Part shown: in pieces, positions 1-6,732 of the stretch
How the letters are laid out: every line of letters begins with the position of its first letter
Position numbering within the stretch: the stretch's first letter is position 1
From: Actinomycetes bacterium
GTDB taxonomy: Bacteria > Actinomycetota > Actinomycetes > Actinomycetales > Cellulomonadaceae
Direction: 5' to 3'
DNA length: 7,542 nt
Assembly (NCBI GenBank): GCA_023460255.1
Contig: JAEWQZ010000280.1
Span: forward strand, 1 to 7,542
Notes under the pieces: generated by a model
Told to the model about the DNA's origin: nothing
The model's database searches: none
Seen by the model: only the letters and a program-made list of their open reading frames with translations
Translations under genes and position numbers: made by a program

Positions 1-2
1 CC

Positions 3-1262
<1,260 letters not shown>

Positions 1263-1266
1263 GCCG

Positions 1267-1285
1267 CCGGCGACTCAGTCGCCGG
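1267..1285. terminator. Compact hairpin between convergent sigma factor and lipoprotein genes
   Basis: CCGGCGAC and GTCGCCGG form a perfect 8-bp stem around a 3-nt loop, TCA. It starts 4 nt after the sigma factor stop. Read on the minus strand, the loop is the TGA stop of the lipoprotein gene, so one arm lies in its last codons. There is no T-tract on either side, as is common for high-GC actinobacterial terminators. Its position between convergent 3' ends suggests bidirectional termination or 3'-end protection. That function is inferred from the fold and location. Confidence 0.5.
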
Positions 1286-1832
1286 ATCCCTCCAGGGACT
1301 CCCACAGCGCGTCCGAGGCGTCCACGGCGTCGCTGGACCAGGGTGCCTGGACCGCATCCATCGTCGCGGCGTCGTCGGTCGTCTGCGCGACGACCGAGTA
1401 CCAGTCGATCTCCAGGTCCAGGGCGACGGCGAAGTCCCTCGCGAGGCTCGCCGACTCCGTGGGCCACGGGATCAGGAGCACGCTGGTCTGCAGCTCGCGC
1501 AGCGAGTCGGCCAGCTGGCTCGCCAGCGTGCGCAGCCGCGGCCAGTCCTCGCCCTCCACCGCAGCGTTCCACTCGTCGATGAGCGCGTTGGAGGGACTCA
1601 CGGCGGCGTCCAGGGCGTCGTAGGCCGCGCGAGCGTCGAGCGTCCCGTCGTCGGTGGGCTCGGGCGTCGGCTCCTCGACCGGCGGGTCCACCTGGTGGGT
1701 CTTGACCGGCCCCGACACCTGGTCGGTCCGGGGCGGGCGGGGTCCGTCGTCCGGCCCGGCGACCGAGCACCCGGCCGCCAGCAGGAGGGGGAGAGCGGCG
1801 CCGAGGACCAGGAACGGACGGGGGACGGCCAT
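1275..1832 (-). CDS. Small secreted lipoprotein, function unknown
   Basis: A 185-aa protein with a clear lipoprotein signal: one Arg near the N-terminus, a hydrophobic core (residues about 7-20) and a lipobox L18-A-A-G-C22. It is therefore predicted to be acylated on Cys22 and held on the outer face of the membrane. Residues about 24-62 are a Pro/Asp/Glu-rich linker (VEEPTPEPTDDGT). Residues about 65-180 look helical and acidic, with Trp residues (DEWNAA, EDWPRL, DWYSVV). I do not recognise a named domain. The start is ATG 1832, supported by a GGAG Shine-Dalgarno 6 nt upstream and by the well-placed signal sequence. It is convergent with the sigma factor gene. It lies 89 nt downstream of the DUF456 gene on the same strand, so the two could share a transcript. 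No catalytic motif is visible, and a binding or envelope-associated role would be a guess. Confidence 0.85.
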   Translation of the reverse strand: MAVPRPFLVLGAALPLLLAAGCSVAGPDDGPRPPRTDQVSGPVKTHQVDPPVEEPTPEPTDDGTLDARAAYDALDAAVSPSNALIDEWNAAVEGEDWPRLRTLASQLADSLRELQTSVLLIPWPTESASLARDFAVALDLEIDWYSVVAQTTDDAATMDAVQAPWSSDAVDASDALWESLEGSGD

Positions 1833-1838
1833 CGCAGG

Positions 1839-1842
1839 CTCC
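1839..1842 (-). promoter_or_regulatory. Shine-Dalgarno of the lipoprotein gene
   Basis: GGAG on the minus strand, with a 6-nt spacer to ATG 1832. It fixes the lipoprotein start and contrasts with the leaderless-looking starts of the plus-strand genes. Confidence 0.6.
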
Positions 1843-1921
1843 GATCACGAGGAGGAGTCCTCGGAACGGATATCGACGGTCTCCGCCCGCTCCTTGATCG
1901 ACAGCGCGGGTGATCCCGCCG

Positions 1922-2407
1922 TCAGCCGCTGAAGACCGTCAGCTCCGCGACGAGCCAGGTGGCGGCGGCAACCAGGGCGAGCGAGAGCTCGATGAGCATC
2001 CCGAGCGCGGTCATCCTGATGGCGAGCCACGCGGACGCCCACGCGGCCGAGCGGTCGCGCAGGCGGCGGTACTCCATGAGGTACAGACCGGCTGGGAAGA
2101 ACACGAAGAGGCCGACGAGGGGCAGCACGAAGAAGCCGACGAGCCCCGCGAGGCCGGCCACGACGAACGTGGACCGCGGCACCCCGCTGGTCGCGACCTT
2201 GCGTCCCGGGACGAGATAGCTCGCGGACCAGCCGACGGCCAGCAGGACGACCACGACGGCCAGGACCGCCCAGGCCCACCCGCCGGTGTCGATCGCCCAG
2301 ACGAGGACGGCCCCGGCGATGATGAGCGACCCGGGCAGGACCGGAAGGACGATGCCGACGAGGCCGACCAGGACGGCCAGGCCGACGCCGATCGCGACGA
2401 GGTCCAT
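1922..2407 (-). CDS. DUF456-family integral membrane protein
   Basis: A 161-aa hydrophobic protein that I recognise as DUF456, a family of unknown function common in actinobacteria. The family's Gly-rich hydrophobic repeats are visible: GLVGIVLPVLPGSLIIAGAV near the N-terminus, and a second copy, GLVGFFVLPLVGLFVFFPAG, at about residues 88-107. Membrane segments are likely at about 4-21, 22-39, 46-60, 81-110 and 136-157. Basic and acidic residues cluster in the short loops (VPGRK about 67-71; EYRRLRDR about 112-119). The start ATG 2407 has the Shine-Dalgarno AGGAAGGG 5 nt upstream. A strong hairpin (2448-2479) separates it from the upstream DUF7455 gene, so it probably has its own promoter. 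The lipoprotein gene follows after 89 nt. No biochemical role is known to me, and nothing in the neighbourhood suggests one. Confidence 0.88.
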   Translation of the reverse strand: MDLVAIGVGLAVLVGLVGIVLPVLPGSLIIAGAVLVWAIDTGGWAWAVLAVVVVLLAVGWSASYLVPGRKVATSGVPRSTFVVAGLAGLVGFFVLPLVGLFVFFPAGLYLMEYRRLRDRSAAWASAWLAIRMTALGMLIELSLALVAAATWLVAELTVFSG

Positions 2408-2412
2408 CTCAG

Positions 2413-2420
2413 CCCTTCCT
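2413..2420 (-). promoter_or_regulatory. Shine-Dalgarno of the DUF456 gene
   Basis: AGGAAGGG on the minus strand, 5 nt before ATG 2407. It is a strong purine-rich ribosome binding site that fixes this start. Confidence 0.65.
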
Positions 2421-2432
2421 CACGGTCGCACG

Positions 2433-2445
2433 ACGTCCGGGACGT
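2433..2445. promoter_or_regulatory. Short inverted repeat upstream of the DUF456 gene
   Basis: ACGTC-CGG-GACGT is a 5-bp inverted repeat (13 nt in all). It lies 26-38 nt upstream of the DUF456 start and immediately beyond the 13-bp hairpin. It could be a small operator in the DUF456 promoter or an extra stem of the terminator. In DNA this GC-rich, a 5-bp dyad can also be chance. Confidence 0.25.
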
Positions 2446-2447
2446 GA

Positions 2448-2479
2448 CAGGTCCGGCCGGGCTGCGCCGGCCGGACCTG
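2448..2479. terminator. Strong 13-bp hairpin, probable terminator of the DUF7455 gene
   Basis: CAGGTCCGGCCGG (2448-2460) pairs perfectly with CCGGCCGGACCTG (2467-2479) around the 6-nt loop GCTGCG. It begins 20 nt beyond the DUF7455 stop on the minus strand and ends about 40 nt before the DUF456 start, the expected place for a terminator. No T-tract follows on the minus strand. I rate the structure as certain and the role as likely. Confidence 0.7.
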
Positions 2480-2499
2480 GGTCATCAGGGTGGCGGGCG

Positions 2500-2712
2500 T
2501 CAGCGCGCGGCGGCGCCGTGCTCCTCGCGGAGCCGCTCGGTCTCGTCCTGCACGTGCACGGCGAGGTCGGCGTACGCGGCCGCGTGCCGACGCGCGTGGT
2601 GGGCGCAGAAGTAGAGCTCGCCGCTGGCCAGCACCACGCGGACGTACGCCTGCGCGCCGCACCGGTCGCAGCGGTCGGCTGCGGTGAGCGGGGTCGGTGT
2701 CGTCGTGGTCAC
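2500..2712 (-). CDS. DUF7455 family small zinc-ribbon-like protein
   Basis: A 70-aa protein with the signature LTAADRCDRCGAQAYVR followed by FCAHHARRH. I recognise this as the small actinobacterial DUF7455 family, commonly located between the principal sigma factor and parE. C15-x2-C18 and C36-x-H38-H39 form a plausible single zinc site. Residues about 44-66 are predicted helical and charged (VQDETERLREEHG). The protein is soluble, without signal peptide or membrane segment. Its function is unknown to me; a zinc-stabilised adaptor or nucleic-acid-binding role is only inference from the fold. The start is GTG 2712, giving MTTTTPTP before the conserved core. The nearby ATG 2720 is in another frame and stops after three codons. 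No well-spaced Shine-Dalgarno is present. TTACAT ends 6 nt upstream of the GTG, but its second position departs from the TAnnnT rule. The gene is divergent from parE across 200 bp. Confidence 0.87.
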   Translation of the reverse strand: MTTTTPTPLTAADRCDRCGAQAYVRVVLASGELYFCAHHARRHAAAYADLAVHVQDETERLREEHGAAAR

Positions 2713-2726
2713 GGCTCCATGTAACC

Positions 2727-2741
2727 ATCCGCGTCGCGGAT
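2727..2741. promoter_or_regulatory. 15-nt palindrome in the DUF7455/parE divergent region
   Basis: ATCCGCG-T-CGCGGAT consists of two perfect 7-nt half-sites around one central base. It sits 15-29 nt upstream of the DUF7455 GTG, where a dimeric regulator would cover the promoter. It lies about 170 nt from parE, so a direct effect there is less likely. No regulator is identified. The operator role is inferred from symmetry and position. Confidence 0.45.
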
Positions 2742-2804
2742 CGGCCGCATCGGGGGTCGGCGTTCGCTACCCGCGAAGCGGTATCACCCCCCGGGCTGCG
2801 GGCC

Positions 2805-2822
2805 GGACCGCCCGAGCGGTCC
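2805..2822. promoter_or_regulatory. 7-bp inverted repeat upstream of parE
   Basis: GGACCGC and GCGGTCC are perfect inverted repeats around the 4-nt spacer CCGA. They lie 91-108 nt upstream of the parE start, in sequence with no other function that I can see. A protein-binding site or a hairpin in a longer parE transcript is possible. A smaller 5-bp dyad (TTCGC/GCGAA, 2763-2777) lies further upstream. Confidence 0.3.
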
Positions 2823-2900
2823 CACGCCTCGGAGCGTCCGCGACGCGACGAGGCGCGCCGTCCACCGGCACGCCTGCCCGGAGCATCCCGCGCCACCACT

Positions 2901-2906
2901 TACCCT
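2901..2906 (+). promoter_or_regulatory. -10 element of a probable leaderless parE promoter
   Basis: TACCCT fits the actinobacterial TAnnnT -10 consensus and ends exactly 6 nt before GTG 2913, placing transcription initiation at the first base of the start codon. I see no convincing -35 hexamer. The only purine run (GAGGGG) abuts the GTG and is too close to act as a ribosome binding site, which supports leaderless expression. Confidence 0.55.
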
Positions 2907-2912
2907 CGAGGG

Positions 2913-5042
2913 GTGACGAGCACGTTGTCGGAGTCCAGCTACACCGCGCGGCACCTCTCGGTCCTGGAAGGGCTCGAGGCGGTGCGCAAGCGCCCCGGGA
3001 TGTACGTCGGCACCACCGACTCCCGGGGCCTGATGCACTGCGTGTGGGAGATCATCGACAACGCCGTCGACGAGGCGCTCGCCGGGCACTGCGACCAGAT
3101 CGACATCGTGCTGCACGCCGACGGCTCGGTCGAGGTCGGGGACAACGGACGCGGCATCCCCGTGGACATCGAGCCGAAGACCGGCTTGAGCGGCGTCGAG
3201 GTCGTCTTCACCAAGCTGCACGCCGGAGGCAAGTTCGGGGGCGGCTCCTACGGTGCGTCGGGCGGTCTGCACGGCGTCGGGGCCAGCGTCGTCAACGCGT
3301 TGTCCGCTCGGCTCGACGTCGAGGTCGACCGCGGTGGGCGGACCTACCGGATGACGTTCCACCGTGGGGAGCCCGGCGTCTACGACGACGGGGGCGCGCC
3401 AGGCCCCGAGGCGGCCTTCACCCCGTTCGTCGAGGCGTCGGAGCTCGCCGTCGTCGGCAAGGTGGCCAAGGGCCGCACGGGCACGCGCGTGCGCTACTGG
3501 GTCGACCGCCAGATCTTCCCGGCGTCGGCGACCTTCTCCTACGACGAGCTCGTCTCGCGGGTGCGCCAGACGACGTTCCTCGTGCCCGGCCTGCGGGTGC
3601 TGGTCCGCGACGAGCGGCGGATGCCCGGCACGCCGGGGGCCGACGGCCCGCACGAGGAGACCTTCGTCGCCCGTGGCGGGGCGGTGGACTTCGTCGAGTT
3701 CCTCGCGCCCGACGCCCCGCTCACCGACACGTGGCGGCTCGCCGGGGAGGGGACGTTCACCGAGACCGTACCGATGCTCGACGACCGCGGGCACCTCACG
3801 TCGCAGGCCGTCGAGCGCCGGTGCGAGGTGGACGTCGCGCTGCGCTGGGGGACGGGCTACGACACCGAGGTGCGCTCGTTCGTCAACATCATCGCGACCC
3901 CGAAGGGCGGCACGCACCTCGCCGGCTTCGAGCAGGCGCTGGTCAAGACGCTCCGCAAGCAGGTGGAGGCGAACTCCCGGCGCCTCAAGCTGGGCGCGAA
4001 GGAGACGGCGGGGGAGCGGATCGAGAAGGACGACATCCTCGCCGGGCTCACCGCCGTCCTCACGGTGCGGCTCGCGGAGCCGCAGTTCGAGGGCCAGACC
4101 AAGGAGGTCCTCGGCACGGGGCCGGTGCGCGGCATCGTCGCCAAGGTGGTCGAGACCGAGCTCACCGCCCTGCTCACGTCGACGAAGCGCGACCACAAGG
4201 CCCAGTCCGCCCTCCTGCTCGACAAGGTCGTCGCGGAGATGCGGGCCCGACTGTCCGCGCGCAAGCAGAAGGAGATCTCGCGGCGCAAGAACGCCCTGGA
4301 GACCTCCGCGCTCCCGGCGAAGCTGGCGGACTGCCGCAGCGACGACGTCGACCGCAGCGAGCTCTTCATCGTCGAGGGTGACAGCGCCCTCGGCACCGCG
4401 AAGCTCGCCCGCTCGTCGGACTTCCAGGCGCTGCTGCCGATCCGGGGCAAGATCCTCAACGTCCAGAAGGCCTCAGTCTCGGACATGCTGAAGAACGCCG
4501 AGTGCGCGGCGATCATCCAGGTGATCGGCGCGGGGTCCGGCCGCTCCTTCGACATCGAGGCGGCCCGCTACGGCAAGATCGTCATGATGACGGACGCCGA
4601 CGTCGACGGCGCCCACATCCGCACGCTGCTGCTCACGCTCTTCTACCGGTACATGCGCCCGCTCGTCGACGCCGGCCGGGTGTACGCGGCGGTTCCGCCG
4701 CTGCACCGGATCGAGCTGGTCGGGAGCGGGGCCAAGAAGTCGGAGTACCTCTACACGTACTCCGAGGCGGAGCTGGCCCAGACGCTGCGCCGCCTCGACA
4801 AGTCCGGCAAGCGCTACAAGGACGACATCCAGCGCTACAAGGGCCTCGGCGAGATGGACGCCGACCAGCTCGCCGAGACGACGATGGACCCGCGCCGTCG
4901 CACGCTGCGGCGGGTGACCGCGCACGACGCGGCAGCGGCCGAGCAGGTCTTCGAGCTCCTCATGGGCTCGGACGTCGCCCCGCGCCGCGACTTCATCGTC
5001 GCCGGGGCGGGCGAGCTCGACCGGGCACGCATCGACGCCTGA
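2913..5042 (+). CDS. parE: DNA topoisomerase IV subunit B (ParE), type IIA topoisomerase ATPase/TOPRIM subunit
   Basis: A 709-aa ATPase subunit of topoisomerase IV, which with ParC decatenates and relaxes chromosomes. The GHKL ATPase comes first: catalytic Glu46 in WEIIDNAVDE, DNGRGIP (77-83) and the Gly-rich ATP lid YGASGGLHGVGASVVN (113-128). The transducer domain follows, with its QTK loop at 395-397. The TOPRIM domain has E488 in EGDSALGTA and D561/D563/D565 in DADVDGAH, the metal-binding acids. The tail holds RYKGLGEM (641-648). The sequence EGDSALGTAKLAR, rather than EGDSAGGSAKQGR, fits the actinobacterial ParE paralogue better than GyrB, as does its location beside the sigma factor and near parC. 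The frame stays open upstream to 2697, but that part is not protein-like. GTG 2913 directly precedes conserved YTARHLSVLEGLEAVRKRPGMY and sits at a leaderless -10 spacing. The length is normal and the gene looks intact. Confidence 0.96.
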   Translation: MTSTLSESSYTARHLSVLEGLEAVRKRPGMYVGTTDSRGLMHCVWEIIDNAVDEALAGHCDQIDIVLHADGSVEVGDNGRGIPVDIEPKTGLSGVEVVFTKLHAGGKFGGGSYGASGGLHGVGASVVNALSARLDVEVDRGGRTYRMTFHRGEPGVYDDGGAPGPEAAFTPFVEASELAVVGKVAKGRTGTRVRYWVDRQIFPASATFSYDELVSRVRQTTFLVPGLRVLVRDERRMPGTPGADGPHEETFVARGGAVDFVEFLAPDAPLTDTWRLAGEGTFTETVPMLDDRGHLTSQAVERRCEVDVALRWGTGYDTEVRSFVNIIATPKGGTHLAGFEQALVKTLRKQVEANSRRLKLGAKETAGERIEKDDILAGLTAVLTVRLAEPQFEGQTKEVLGTGPVRGIVAKVVETELTALLTSTKRDHKAQSALLLDKVVAEMRARLSARKQKEISRRKNALETSALPAKLADCRSDDVDRSELFIVEGDSALGTAKLARSSDFQALLPIRGKILNVQKASVSDMLKNAECAAIIQVIGAGSGRSFDIEAARYGKIVMMTDADVDGAHIRTLLLTLFYRYMRPLVDAGRVYAAVPPLHRIELVGSGAKKSEYLYTYSEAELAQTLRRLDKSGKRYKDDIQRYKGLGEMDADQLAETTMDPRRRTLRRVTAHDAAAAEQVFELLMGSDVAPRRDFIVAGAGELDRARIDA

Positions 5043-5050
5043 CCTCTCGC

Positions 5051-5056
5051 TAGGTT
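5051..5056 (+). promoter_or_regulatory. -10 element of a probable leaderless promoter for the GNAT gene
   Basis: TAGGTT fits TAnnnT and ends 7 nt before GTG 5064. It begins 8 nt after the parE stop, so the rest of the promoter lies within parE. No Shine-Dalgarno precedes GTG 5064. The gene may be read both from its own leaderless mRNA and by read-through from parE. Confidence 0.5.
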
Positions 5057-5063
5057 GGTGCCC

Positions 5064-6077
5064 GTGACTCCCGAGCCCCTCGCCGTGCGAGCGGACCCCC
5101 CCTCGGTGCTCGAGGTCCCTCCGGCGCACCTCGAGCTCTCGTGGCGGCCCCTGCAGCACGGTGACGTCGACGCGCTGCACGGCCTGCTCGCCGTCGTCGA
5201 GGAGGCGGACGCGACACCCGCGCGCACCTCGCGCGAGGAACTCGTCGAGGCGTTCGCCGAGCCGTGGCGCGACCTCCAACGGGACAGCCTCGGTGGTTTC
5301 GACCAGGACGGCGCCCTGCGCGCCTACGGCCTCGTCACCGTGCGCCCGGGAGACGAGCGGACCGTCCGGGCGTTCCTGCGCGGCTCGGTCGACCCGGCGT
5401 GGCGCGGACGGGGCATCGGGCGTGCCGTGCTCGCCTGGATGGAGGGCCGCGGCCGGCAGATGCTCGCGGAGTCGGGCAAGGACCTGCCCGGCCGCCTCGC
5501 GGTCTACGTCGACGAGGAGGCGCGCGACCACCGGCGGCTCTACGCGGCCGCCGGGTTCAGCCCCATCCGCTGGTACACGCAGATGCGCCGCGACCTGTCG
5601 GCGCCGCTGCCGGACGTCGTCGTCGAGGGCGTCCGGGTCGAGCCCTGGCGTCCCGACCTGGACGAGGCGGTGCGGCTGGCGCACAACGACGCCTTCGCCG
5701 ACCACTGGGGTTCCGAGCCCCGCGCGCCCGAGGACTGGAAGCACGGCCCGCACTTCGCGCCGGCGTGGAGCTTCGTCGCGCTCGACGACGACGGTGCCGT
5801 CCTCGGCTACACGATGTCCGGGCGGTACGAGCTCGACTGGCCGGTGGTGGGATTCACCTTCGGCTACACGGACCTCGTCGGGGTGCGCCCCGCGTGGCGC
5901 GGCCGGGGCGTCGCGGTAGCCCTCCTCGCCCGCGCGATGGCCGCGTTCCGCGACGACGGCATGGCGTACGCGGTGCTCGGCGTCGACACCGCCAACCCCA
6001 CCGGCGCCCACGGGCTCTACGAGCGGCTCGGGTACGAGCCGTTCCACGGCGAGGTCCTGTACAGCGTGGAGATCTGA
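5064..6077 (+). CDS. Tandem-domain GNAT family N-acetyltransferase
   Basis: A 337-aa cytosolic protein with two fused GNAT folds, which transfer an acyl group from acyl-CoA to an amine. Each half keeps the CoA pyrophosphate-binding motif A after its beta strand: VDPAWRGRGIG (about 109-119) and VRPAWRGRGVA (about 274-284). Each is followed by its C-terminal strand and helix: RLYAAAGF in the first half, DTANPTGAHGLYERLGYEPF in the second. The second half is the better conserved. The two-domain layout resembles mycothiol synthase MshD, an actinobacterial enzyme in which the C-terminal half is active. However, it lacks enough recognisable MshD sequence to be called that, and the substrate is unknown. 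I chose GTG 5064 over TTG 5055 and GTG 5058 because of the -10 element TAGGTT 7 nt upstream and the absence of a Shine-Dalgarno sequence. It begins 21 nt after parE. Confidence 0.88.
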   Translation: MTPEPLAVRADPPSVLEVPPAHLELSWRPLQHGDVDALHGLLAVVEEADATPARTSREELVEAFAEPWRDLQRDSLGGFDQDGALRAYGLVTVRPGDERTVRAFLRGSVDPAWRGRGIGRAVLAWMEGRGRQMLAESGKDLPGRLAVYVDEEARDHRRLYAAAGFSPIRWYTQMRRDLSAPLPDVVVEGVRVEPWRPDLDEAVRLAHNDAFADHWGSEPRAPEDWKHGPHFAPAWSFVALDDDGAVLGYTMSGRYELDWPVVGFTFGYTDLVGVRPAWRGRGVAVALLARAMAAFRDDGMAYAVLGVDTANPTGAHGLYERLGYEPFHGEVLYSVEI

Positions 6078-6113
6078 GCGCCGGACGACAGGGCCGCCCG
6101 TCGCCGCGCGTCC

Positions 6114-6119
6114 TACGCT
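6114..6119 (+). promoter_or_regulatory. -10 element of a probable leaderless promoter before the leader ORF and exported protein
   Basis: TACGCT fits TAnnnT and ends exactly 6 nt before ATG 6126, so initiation is predicted at the A of that ATG. It lies in the 48-nt gap after the GNAT stop. No clear -35 hexamer is seen. It repeats the arrangement at parE and the GNAT gene. Confidence 0.45.
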
Positions 6120-6125
6120 CGACGC

Positions 6126-6206
6126 ATGATCATCCGGCTCCCGGGCGGACGGGCGGCCACCCCCGGCGCTGCGGCATCGTGGCCGGCACCGCAGACGGCA
6201 CCGTGA
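6126..6206 (+). CDS. Possible 26-codon leaderless leader ORF, overlapping the next gene by GTGA
   Basis: ATG 6126 sits precisely where the TACGCT -10 element predicts the transcript start. It opens a 26-aa frame (MIIRLPGGRAATPGAAASWP, then APQTAP). The TGA stop (6204-6206) overlaps the GTG start of the exported protein (6203-6205). Such a 4-nt overlap commonly couples translation, which would explain why that gene has no Shine-Dalgarno sequence. The peptide is Ala/Pro/Gly-rich without a domain and may matter only for being translated. Alternatively this is simply the 5' untranslated region of the next gene, or the next gene starts at in-frame GTG 6179. The support is positional only. Confidence 0.35.
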   Translation: MIIRLPGGRAATPGAAASWPAPQTAP

Positions 6207-6640
6207 AGCGCCCACCGTGGCCGGCGCTCGCCGTGGTCGTCATGGGCTGCACGGGGATTGCCGTCGCCGCGACGCCGGGCACGGCGCCGGAGCGCGGCCC
6301 GTCCGACGCGGTGCTGGCCCTCTTCGCGGCGCGCGCCGACGCGTCGTGTGCCGACTACGTCGCGGCGACCACCGCGTTCTTCCGGGGCGACATGTACCTC
6401 GGCTCGGCGACGTGCGACGAGTTCGCCGAGGAGGCGGCCGCGCACGCCGCCCGAGGGCCCCTCCTCCTCGAGGTCGAAGGCGTCGTCGTCGTCGACGTCG
6501 ACACGGCCGAGGTGGAGGTCGTCGAGCGTTACCGGGCGGGCACCGACGAGGAGTACGCGATATCGATGGCGTACCGCACACAGCTGGTCGACGGCGTCTG
6601 GGCCGTCGACCACGTCGACCTGACGGTGCTGGCGGACTGA
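6203..6640 (+). CDS. Small exported NTF2-like protein (signal peptide or lipoprotein), function unknown
   Basis: A 145-aa protein whose first 23 residues are an export signal: K2-R3, a hydrophobic stretch (8-22), then either an AVA-A cleavage site near 20-23 or a short lipobox V12-V-M-G-C16. The two readings predict a secreted or a membrane-anchored protein, and I cannot separate them. The mature part starts with a helix rich in Ala (SDAVLALFAARADASCADYV), then YLGSATCDEF. Strands VEGVVVVDVDTAEVEVVERYR and AYRTQLVDGVWAVDHVDL finish it. This order resembles small NTF2-like/DUF4878-type domains, in which the C-terminal sheet carries a ...DGxWxVD... ending. C49 and C71 could form a disulfide outside the cell. 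GTG 6203 is preferred for signal peptide length and the GTGA overlap with the leader ORF; GTG 6179 would add eight residues. It is convergent with parC, and I infer no function. Confidence 0.75.
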   Translation: MKRPPWPALAVVVMGCTGIAVAATPGTAPERGPSDAVLALFAARADASCADYVAATTAFFRGDMYLGSATCDEFAEEAAAHAARGPLLLEVEGVVVVDVDTAEVEVVERYRAGTDEEYAISMAYRTQLVDGVWAVDHVDLTVLAD

Positions 6641-6675
6641 CCGCCGGCCGTCTCCGGGGCGTCCTGTCACACATG

Positions 6676-6716
6676 CCGTGACCGCTCACGGGACCGGGGA
6701 CACCGGCAGTCGCCGG
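6676..6716. terminator. Weak paired hairpins between convergent genes
   Basis: The 92-nt gap between the exported protein and parC holds two small stems. CCGTGA-CCGC-TCACGG (6676-6691) has a 6-bp stem, and CCGGC-AGTC-GCCGG (6703-6716) a 5-bp stem. Neither has a T-tract. Their position between convergent 3' ends suggests a bidirectional terminator, but the stems are short and such dyads arise often in DNA of this composition. Confidence 0.35.
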
Positions 6717-6732
6717 CAGGGACCCGCGGTGC

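Noticed and set aside
2709..2720. Three-codon ORF ATG-GAG-CCG-TGA overlapping the DUF7455 GTG as GTGA
   Set aside because: It looks like a tiny version of the leader ORF at 6126, but it has no -10 element at the right spacing for its ATG. Four codons are far too easily formed by chance.
2697..2912. 72-codon in-frame extension upstream of the chosen parE start
   Set aside because: Its translation is Arg/Pro-rich and unlike any ParE N-terminus. It overlaps the DUF7455 start region, and GTG 2913 has both the conserved N-terminus and the -10 spacing.
2784..4196. 470-aa minus-strand open frame opposite the first half of parE
   Set aside because: Same reason: it mirrors the ParE codons, is low in complexity (Arg, Leu, Asp, Glu) and has no recognisable motif.
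4473..6215. 580-aa minus-strand open frame opposite parE and the GNAT gene
   Set aside because: It is antisense to two genes with strong family motifs. Its translation is Arg/Val/Glu-rich without a domain. Long antisense frames are expected in DNA with this third-position bias.
6478..6500. GTC-GTC-GTC-GAC run as a microsatellite or operator
   Set aside because: It encodes a beta strand of alternating Val and Asp in the NTF2-like protein, and this codon choice explains the repeat.
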